Below are positions 56,378 through 64,000 of a stretch of DNA of 64,000 nt, one piece after another. The notes below the pieces were generated by a model. The model had not been told where the DNA came from, did no database searches, and saw only the letters and a program-made list of their open reading frames with translations. A program made the translations under genes and the position numbers. Origin of the DNA: Halictus rubicundus (Eukaryota; Arthropoda; Insecta; Hymenoptera; Halictidae); assembly GCF_050948215.1 (NCBI RefSeq), contig NC_135155.1, positions 15,961,001 through 16,025,000 on the forward strand. The letters run 5' to 3'. Numbering within the stretch: the first letter of the stretch is position 1; the number at the start of each line of letters is the position of its first letter.

Positions 56378-57312
56378 ACAGGGCGCGCCATCTTTTATGT
56401 CGGTATGTGAATATTGAATAACTTTAAAAAAAAAAAAACAACCGATTTCCATATATGAGGTATTCTTATTTAATTTGGTCCTTTACAATTGATTTGGACC
56501 AGTTTTTGAATACAACATCAATCAAGTGGCCGCCTTTATTGGCTAATGCAAGATGTGCCCTGTTGCTGCGTTTTCCATCACTTTTTCAAGCATCTCGGGC
56601 GGTATAGCGATGATTGTGGCACGAATGTTTGCGTTAAGCTCATCAATGGTCTGAGGCTTGCTGGCGTACATTTTGCTTTTCAAATAACCCCACAAAAAGA
56701 AGTCCGGAGGGTTCTCATCTGGAGATCTGGATGGCCAGTTCAAAAATCAGGTGCAGTGTCAACCATTCGAGCGACTGTTTGGCCGTATTCCAAGCGACGT
56801 AGACGGTCTGTCGGCAATATTCTTTGAGTCAATTGCACTTTATACGGAAACAAATGCAAATCATCCTTCAATATGCGCCGCAAGCTGGTTCCGAAGACGC
56901 CAAAATGCTGAGCGCGGTGACGACACGACACATGTGGGTTCTCTGCAACACACTCACTCTTACCGATTCAACCAGTTCATTGGAACGTCTTGGGCGTTGA
57001 TGAACGGCATGTCGACGATCTCCCACCGTCCCGTGCTCAACAAAATTCGACACCAAACGACGAATAATGTTGTCGGACGGCGCTTCTTGGCCACGATATT
57101 TTCGACGATATGCACGTTGAGTTAACACAACTGAACGACTATTTCCAATGTACAGCGTCACTATTTCGGCGCGTTGTTTCGGTGTAAAGCGATTCATGGT
57201 TAAAATTGTACTGAATTGACCTTTGAAAAACATGTTTGCTCAAGTCAATCGGTTGATAAATGTTAAAGTTATTCAATGTTTACATACCGACATAAAAGAT
57301 GGCGCACCCTGT
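56378..57312 (-). mobile_element. Internally deleted Tc1/mariner-type transposon
   Basis: Inverted repeats of about 48 bp at 56378-56426 and 57265-57312 (ACAGGGCGCGCCATCTTTTA and its near-identical partner ACAGGGTGCGCCATCTTTTA) with TA at both edges. On the minus strand the N-terminal helix-turn-helix region is present (FTPKQRAEIVTLYIGNSRSV at about 57200). A different frame then carries SLRRILKDDLHLFPYKVQLT, and after a gap comes the C-terminal NWPSRSPDENPPDFFLWGYL. The catalytic core with the first two acidic residues is missing and the frame is broken, so the copy is non-autonomous. Confidence 0.88.
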
Positions 57313-58445
57313 ACGTTTCCCCTTCCCCGCGGTTCTCCCTCGGCAAATTTTCCCCTCCACAAACGCATTTCAAAACGTAACGATCGTTATTAGCAGGTCA
57401 CATGCCACGATGGGATTTACTTCGAAGAAGATAACACATAGGTGGATCGTACAGACCGATAAGAACGTCAGGCGTGTAATTTCACCGTGACTGTGACCAT
57501 TAATAAATTAAGGCTTGTTTAATTTGTAAAGCATGCATAATCGCGTTTAAGTGCCCGGGGTATGATTAACACCGACGCCGCGCTCTTCCAAGAAGCAGTT
57601 CATTCAGGTCCCACGAGATAGGATAACAGACCGTAACGGTCCAACCTGACGAACTCTTTCTAAAAGGGTAAATCTGTCAATCCGGGCGTTTAATTAAATT
57701 TCGATGTCGCCCCTTATCACAATGGCCTCCAATCAGAATTTACCAGAATTCCGGTGATAGAGACCACGCCGACTTTCACTGCTATCGCTTTACACTCCCG
57801 GGCCTCGTCCAAAAAAGTCCCACCGTGTGTCCCCACGTCGAAACAGGAATATGTATCGGGTGGCTCGGAATAGATAATAGGTTCCCACTCGTTCCATCTA
57901 GAACGAAAGCTCGAGATGTTACGAACACTCGCTTCAAGAATAATGCCGATCAAATTAATCTCCATTTTTTGACCGGGGTCAGAGATGAATTTTTAGTATA
58001 ACGTAGATATTTGATTCTACAAAGACTGAAGGACGCTGAATGATTCAATTTCGATTTCAGTTTTCTTGCCATGGTTGTGACTCGGTAATCGAGTTGTCGA
58101 AGAAGGAACGTCTTCCCCGGCCAAAATGGAGTAAAACCGGCGCGACACCGTCTGTCCCGTCGTCGATGTCTCCAATTTGTCTGTGGTTACTCTTGCGTCA
58201 ACGCAGATAAGCGGCGGATCGTAAATTCGCGGAGATCTTTACGATCGTTCCTATCGTCGTTTCCTTCTCCCGTTTCCAATACGGGATTAGAATTTTACGA
58301 CGCCTCAATTGAATGGACGATATTTACGCGGATACGGCTGCCTTGTCGCCGGCGACGTTCCTAGAAATTCCAGTCCCGTCCTCTCATTGTTACAGAACCA
58401 TTTCATTTCCTCCCGGTTTCACCGAAGTGTTCGTATTTGAAGTCC

Positions 58446-58447
<2 letters not shown>
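57313..58447. other. No gene recognised
   Basis: Moderately CpG-rich unique sequence. No motif-bearing frame was found. Confidence 0.35.
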
Positions 58448-58493
<46 letters not shown>

Positions 58494-58510
58494 TCTCTCT
58501 CTCTCTCGCT
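58448..58510. repeat. (CT)n microsatellite
   Basis: About 60 bases of CT repeats with a few TTT interruptions. The minus-strand frame reads as alternating Arg/Glu and is not a gene. Confidence 0.97.
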
Positions 58511-59343
58511 TGACAATTAAAAGTCTCGGCCGGTAAAACCGACAAGCACGTCTGGAATGTCAAACATTCACCTGCCTCCGTGGAGGCAACATCCTCGAGG
58601 ATGTCTCGTTGGGACGCCATTACGTATGCTCGTTTCGGACACGCCGCGCCGGCCGATCTTGGCCCGTTATCGGCCGAACACAAGACGATCTCACTGCCAC
58701 GCCGTGATTCCACAGATCCGATCAGCCTGATCCGAGCCACCAGATGACGCGCTGTCGTCGACTTTTAAATTAAATGAAATAAACGAGCTACCTGTTGGAA
58801 GATAACGGCTACCGATAGCCGGGCGAGCCGCCGATGTAGCGTGACTATGATTCCGATAGATTATTGACAGTAAGACTCACGAGCATAGCCGTTTTTGGCA
58901 ATGGTTTTTCAATTCGTGACGATACTACCATGTGGCTTCCCTGATCCGTTTAGACCTGAAACAGAAAAGAATCCGTAAACAAACTCGGCACATGAAACTT
59001 GCACGTCGGTGAATCGCTTTCAACGAACTATACCGTGCATGGTGCGGTCTAAATGGATTAATGAACAGTTTCTGTCTACCGTTGAACGAACACGAGTCAA
59101 AGCAACTGCATTGCTGGGTAGCCGGCGCAACAGTCGTGCATCGATGAACTTGTCTATTCGCTGTTTCACGGCGGCGTGAAAGATGCTTAGGTTCTCTCTC
59201 GGTTGCAGGCACACAGGCCAATGCTGGTGGTTCGCTTTTCAGTTCGCTCCTGGTAGCACGGTTTAATAGCCTTATTTGTGTTCCGAGGCGTGTTCCTTGT
59301 CCGTTGTGTGTTCTTCGGCATGAAAACAGGCCGATGCGTCCTC

Positions 59344-59541
59344 CTAATGCGACGCTCGCTCCGGATCAGCCGTAGCTGGCAACGGTTTAAACGGATTAGA
59401 CGGAATATCTACAGGGCCGATCAAATTTCTTCGAACGAGTAGGTGTACGGGCACAGGATCATCCTCGGCGCACGAGCACAAAGAACGATGATCACAGTCG
59501 AGGCCGCAAGATTCGCTTGTGACGTCGACGTCGACCGACAC
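59344..59541 (-). CDS. Candidate terminal coding exon, function unknown
   Basis: On the minus strand, a TATTTCAG acceptor precedes 59541 and the frame runs 65 codons to a TAG at 59344-59346. The start is VSVDVDVTSESCGLDCDHRS, followed by CSCAED and NPFKPLPATADPERASH. The Cys-rich, non-repetitive composition looks more coding-like than its surroundings. A possible upstream exon ends at a TTCG|GTGAGC donor near 59654, but the phases do not match this frame. No family was recognised. Confidence 0.22.
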   Translation of the reverse strand: MSVDVDVTSESCGLDCDHRSLCSCAEDDPVPVHLLVRRNLIGPVDIPSNPFKPLPATADPERASH

Positions 59542-60293
59542 CTGAAATAGTTTCGCCCACGGCGAAGTTAATACGGCCGCTCGGCGTCGAATGCATTAAA
59601 CATGAAACATTGTTTTGATAGCGGGGAGGAATGATCGTTTACCGACCCCGCCAGCTCACCGAATCCGAGCATTCCTCCGATAGCGATCTTCTCGATCGCG
59701 CAGATCCGTTCGATGATGTACGATGATAACGCGCAGGTGCTCGGGATAAGGAAGGTCCGGGCGATTATTGCTCATTCGACGCCGCGTGGGCGAGGGACGA
59801 AAGATTTGTTGCTAGCCGTTTGCGTCCTATCTTCATGGACGAATGAGCAGACGAGATTGTTTGTTGTTCCCGCGGCGGAGGCAGAAGTATTTATTTGCTC
59901 TGCTGAATTATCCTCTGAGCAATTGCTTCATTAAGCGTGCTGGAATGCGCGCGAGACACGCGCACTCGAAAATAGTTCGACGCTAAAATTACATTTTCAG
60001 CTGTTATTACGAGACTCCAAGAGATTCTAAAAATTCTTCGAGAAGATGTGCTTTATAGACTGCGGGTTTGATGCGTTCATAAGGAAAATAAGCAGATGAA
60101 ACATAAGGCACCGGCGACGTTAACATTATTAGCGGAAGAAATTCCTTGTTCTCTTACAAGGAATTGTAATTGATTCTCTTACTTGAAGAAATTATTTGTT
60201 CTCTTAGAAATGATACTGTTTTTGCTTTTTTAAATAAAAACTGAGTGACCAATTCAATTTAACTTTCTTCCTCTTAACCCGGACCATTTGTAT

Positions 60294-61024
60294 AGGGTTT
60301 CTCAATAGAAACATAACGTTTTTGTTTTTTAATATCGAACGTAACCGAAAACTTTTTTATGATTTCTCAATGTAAAATAGTCTGCGAAGGTTTACATTTT
60401 TATAATATGGTAAAGTTTACAATCGAACAGCGGTTGGAAATCGTCAAATCTTGCTAACGAAATTCCGAATCAATAGTCGCAACATTACGAGCATAACCGC
60501 CATGTTACGGTCAATGGAGTTCGCTATCGTGCCATGTTGGAAGAGTATTTTTGGCCAGAATTGGATGGATTCGACATAGGGGATATGTGGTTCGAACAAG
60601 ATGGTGCCACAAGTCACACAGCTGGTCAAACAATTGATTTCTTGAAAACGAAATTCGGTAATCGCTTAATCTCGAGAAATGGTCCTGTCGAATGGCCGCC
60701 TCGCTCATGTGATTTGACGCCGTTGGATTTTTTCTTGTGGGGTTACCTTGAGTCAAAGGTGTATGCCAACCATCCAAGGACGTTAGGCCACCTCAAGAAC
60801 AATATTCAACAAGAAATTAACAACATTCCGGCTGATATGTGTGGGAGAGTAGTTGAAAATTGTCGTGCCCGTGGAGGTCATATGAACGACATCGAATTCC
60901 ACACATAATTCAATAAAAATGTAAAGTGTGTACTACAACCCTAATCAATTTCAGCGCGATATTTCAATCATTATGTGTTTGTTTTTTAACTTAAAGTTGT
61001 TATGTCCTTACTGAAAAACCCGTT
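60294..61024 (+). mobile_element. Second internally deleted Tc1/mariner-type transposon
   Basis: On the plus strand, MVKFTIEQRLEIVKSC (60410) is the helix-turn-helix start. It breaks at a stop and then resumes around 60500 with VRYRAMLEEYFWPELDGFDI. The catalytic core follows: MWFEQDGATSHTAGQTIDFL (second catalytic Asp), then WPPRSCDLTPLDFFLWGYLE (third acidic position), ending at 60908. The segment between the helix-turn-helix and the core, including the first Asp, is deleted. Weak inverted ends (GGGTTTCTCAATAGAAACAT and its partner GGGTTTTTCAGTAAGGACAT) set the approximate boundaries. Confidence 0.82.
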
Positions 61025-61610
61025 ATTACTGAATGCTATTCTGAAACAAAAAATTTGCTTGACTACAATAAACGATGTTCCTCGATACCCCTTAATTTGT
61101 GTAACTGTAACGACAGCCGCCGTTGATTGAAGCGCGCGCGTGAGTCTCCCATATTGCGCTGGTATAATAAGTGATATTCCCATAAATGTTTCGCGGTTGA
61201 ATGCAGACGGTATTCGGATAATGGGCGACTCTACAGACATGACAGATCGTACTCAACTAACTGTTAACGCCGCTAATATTACCAGTGGCGACGAGTTTAT
61301 GCCCGACAACGGCACTGTCAGCATAAGAGGTCCTCAATCACGTTCAAGTGAAGAAACGTCGGTGTACGCAGTGTCGTCTTCACTCTGTCGATCTCGACGA
61401 GCACGGCGGGAACGTTCCTCGCTCCTCCACGTGACAGATCTCACGCGTACGTGTCCAATAAATGCATCCGAACACATTCCTGTCTTCGTGTCCTTCTCTC
61501 CTCGCGGTCGTGGCCAGATAAGACCACGTGGCAATCGACAGACATACCGTGTCCAATCAATTCCGGAAGACAATGCTTCATTTCCCTGGCGTCCATAAAA
61601 GATGAGAAAT
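61025..61610. other. No gene supported
   Basis: Plus frame 61140-61598 is open for 152 codons from a GTG, Ser/Arg/Thr-rich without motif. It sits between two transposons in a CpG-rich patch. It is probably non-coding, though a remnant of a transposon or gene cannot be excluded. Confidence 0.3.
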
Positions 61611-61611
61611 T

Positions 61612-62109
61612 ATTAGGGGGACTCATAAGTAATCAATTCTTTGCAAAGAATTTGTTTGGTCTTTAGATCTGTACCGATCGTTGAAGAGGAAACACGTATT
61701 CTTTTACAGTTTTCGGTAAAGCAGACTTTGTTCAAGATATTTTAAAAAGTATAATTTTCTTTTACAACCCTGTAATAAAATGGCGGCGTCCTTACCTTCC
61801 GAGGATCATATTCGTCATTGCATACTTATTATATTGCTCTGCCACTGGGGTATTGCTCCCTCTGATCTTTTCAGATCTCTGCAGCATTATTTAAGAAATA
61901 AAACATTCTGTAGAAGAGGTTAGGAGGCACCTCGAGTCATATTTTGCTTCACCCTGGGTGTCTATAAGGGGGGGATTGAAAATTTGCAGGGAATATGGCA
62001 AACTGTACTTGATAATGATGGAGATTATATAATAAATTAAGAAATAAAAACTTGAATTTACTACAAAGTTTGTTTTAGATTTCAAAATAATTGATTATGG
62101 GCCCCCTAA
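61612..62109. mobile_element. ~500-bp mariner-derived MITE
   Basis: Ends 'attagggggactcataagtaatcaatt' (left) and 'aattgattatgggccccctaat' (right) are imperfect inverted repeats with TA at both edges. The interior near 61850 encodes remnants matching the transposase debris at 12308-13000 ('cttaaataatgctgcagagatctgaaaa' on the minus strand). It is a deletion derivative of that mariner family. A single end of the same family lies at 54088. Confidence 0.82.
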
Positions 62110-63118
62110 TAGAATAGGATAAGGTAGTACTAAGTATGAGTATGGATAATTATTGTTCACGAACCTTCCTCTTTCGAACGAGCCCTTTACCAGCGAAAAA
62201 TATTCTCATAGAAGGACGAAAAGTCGAGGCACGTAAAACCATTTTTCGCTTACTTTTGTCGGTAACGTAGTCACTCTACCTTATCGTGAATTACGGAGTC
62301 TTGGCTCACGGTGTAAGTGGCTGATTTATTGACGCCGTACCGACAAATCAGTGGAAATCGGAAGCTTTTCTTATTAGTTTCTTCACAGCCGGGGTGGCGG
62401 CGACGATGATGTACTAACACGATGGAAGGAGGTCTCATGGGCGACGGCCACCGTGGCGGCATTAGGTAAACTTATGTGGAAGCACGTTCGACTCGGCTTC
62501 ATGGGAGCTTGAAATTGGTAGCCGATCCCACGGCTCATCTTCGCACCTTTGTACCCCCGACCAGGGGATTTATCCTGTGGAAATCCACTTTGTCAAAGCG
62601 CCACTGGCTTTCGGCCGGCCTACCGGGGGACCTTTTTCTTCCTTACGATCTGATACGTTATGGGGTATGTTGTGCCATTAATTATCGAAACAAACAGAAA
62701 CGGTGAGTTATACCTGCACGCCCTGCACCGAGCACCGTATCGTAGATCTTCCGTCGCGGGATACGATTTAATGCTGCACCAGTGTTAATATATGTCCTTT
62801 TGTTGGCCGCAAATCTGCCGTTAATGTGTGTTCTGTATTCCCGCGGTCGGTACACGCGGACCTAATGCCATTAAATCCAACGTTGTTCGATGATAACACC
62901 GATACGATCGTGTTCGGCAACACTATGTTAATGCGGTTGCCGCTCGACGGCGTTAAATTCGCGAGATCTGCGATAGATCTTGCGCGCAACATTTAGGCGC
63001 CATTGGGATAACGTGTATTCGATTTTTAGTTAATCGTCGGCAAAACTAGATTAATTTTACCGGTCTTCGTGGTCGATGTTCGAGAGCTTACTCCGGGTGG
63101 TCAAGTTGACGAAACGAT
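62110..63118. other. No gene recognised
   Basis: CpG-rich unique sequence (62300-63000). Minus frames at 62271-62462 and 62768-62992 are open but unsupported. Confidence 0.35.
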
Positions 63119-63627
63119 ACACTAGAATATACCAGAATATACTTGAATATAGTAGAATATAGCAGAATACAGTAGAATATACCAGAATGTGCTTGTATAA
63201 ACTAGAATATAGCAGAATAAACTAGAATATACCAGAATATATTTGAATATACTAGTATGTAGCAGAATAGCTTAGGATATTCCAGAATATACTTGAATAT
63301 ACTAGAATATAGCAGAATACACTAGAATATACCAGAATATACTTGAATATACTAGAATATAGCAGAATACACTAGAATATACCAGAATATGCTTGAATAA
63401 ACTGGAATATAGCAGAATACACTAGAATATACCTGAATACACTTGAATATACTAGAATATAGCAGAATAGCCTAGGATATACCAGAATATACATGAATAT
63501 ACTAGAATATAGCAAAATACACTAGAATATACCAGAATATACTTGAATATACTAGAATATAGCAGAATACAATAGAATATACCAGAATATACTTGAATAT
63601 ACTAGAATGTAGCAGAATAAACTAGAA
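63119..63627. repeat. 10-bp monomer array with a 50-bp higher-order unit
   Basis: About 50 monomers of the type AGAATATACC/TGAATATACT/AGAATATAGC/AGAATACACT. Five variants in fixed order make a 50-bp unit (actag-, accag-, acttg-, actag-, agcag-) repeated about ten times with small changes. Confidence 0.93.
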
Positions 63628-63639
63628 TCGTGTATCGAA

Positions 63640-63817
63640 ACGATCGACTCTATCGATTGACGAAACAAAAAGTAGGACTTTCCATTTAAAGAAACCAGGG
63701 TGACCTTGAAAAGTGTTTACATCACATGCAACTTTTGTGTATATCACTTTTTCATATTGTTGCAAGTAACGGAAATATTCAAGGTGGACGAAATGATTGC
63801 CCCACCCTGTATATCGA
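63640..63817 (-). mobile_element. Truncated MITE/transposon end (ACAGGGTGGGGCAATCATTT)
   Basis: Read on the minus strand, TATACAGGGTGGGGCAATCA at 63814 is a transposon terminus, followed by a segment ending at the edge of the 10-bp array. The minus-strand frame (63622-63897) follows the element and has no domain. The opposite terminus was not found. Confidence 0.55.
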
Positions 63818-64000
63818 GACATTACTACAGTACAGAAGATTTGTAGGGAAATACCGTGTTCTGCGAGGGTTGCTTGTAGAATGTAAGGCGCTATCAACCT
63901 GGCGATGTTGCTTGGGGGTCTGCGGTGTCGTTCTCAGGTTCGACTCTAGTTACAGAGTCACGGGATATAAACGTCCCCGGTATCGCAGACGTAGCCGTGA

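Noticed and set aside
58313..58740. Frames through the (CT)n run
   Set aside because: Their Arg-Glu or Ser-Leu repeats come from the microsatellite.
61140..61598. 152-codon plus frame between two transposons
   Set aside because: It has a GTG start, Ser/Arg-rich composition, no recognisable domain and no splice support.
63880..64000. tRNA-like T-arm (GGTTCGACTC) near the right edge
   Set aside because: No acceptor stem, D-arm or anticodon arm could be paired with it.

Overview
The window is eukaryotic genomic DNA with spliced genes (GT..AG introns, several hundred to several thousand bases), AT-rich introns alternating with CpG-rich blocks, and many short inverted-repeat transposons. The gene set is animal. 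The elements (Tc1/mariner and hAT-type MITEs with termini such as TACAGGGTGTTTCA) and the base composition suggest an insect, most likely a hymenopteran. The species cannot be named from the sequence alone. No prokaryotic or viral gene was recognised.

Six protein-coding genes were reconstructed exon by exon. (1) Minus strand, 2446-9561: catalytic domain of a myosin light chain kinase family protein. Its 5' exons were not found, and it has two alternative 3' terminal exons. (2) Plus strand, 21422-24362: anaphase-promoting complex subunit 4, 6 exons, 725 aa. (3) Minus strand, 24746-25769: an unnamed 214-aa single-pass membrane protein with one Ig domain, tail to tail with APC4. (4) Minus strand, 26879-27683: TMEM60, 2 exons, 128 aa. 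(5) Plus strand, 30532-32337: NADH-cytochrome b5 reductase, 4 exons, 308 aa. (6) Minus strand, 33150-35674: chaperonin subunit CCT2, convergent with the reductase, with a one-base frameshift in its 79-bp exon. A seventh gene, the KIAA0513-like SBF2-domain protein (minus, 39281-46851, 8 exons, 462 aa), has introns filled with transposons.

Regions: 0-2.4 kb holds repeats, MITEs and one doubtful small membrane ORF. 2.4-9.6 kb is the kinase. 9.6-21.4 kb is probably kinase upstream/intron sequence, with CpG-rich blocks, mariner debris, a ~150-bp satellite and a tRNA-like-box repeat. 21.4-46.9 kb is the gene-dense part. 46.9-64 kb has no firmly supported gene. It holds two doubtful exons, two internally deleted Tc1/mariner-type elements, hAT-like MITEs, a (CT)n run and a ~0.5-kb array built from 10-bp monomers.

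The genes are ordinary housekeeping or signalling genes and do not form an operon-like system. The most unusual content is (a) the kinase's duplicated terminal exon, which swaps the last kinase helix and the regulatory tail, (b) a MITE family carrying an expandable 30-bp minisatellite, in one copy as two opposed arrays, (c) a dense family of short TAGACTGCGGAT-ended MITEs, and (d) the CCT2 frameshift. No previously undescribed biological system was found that I could defend.
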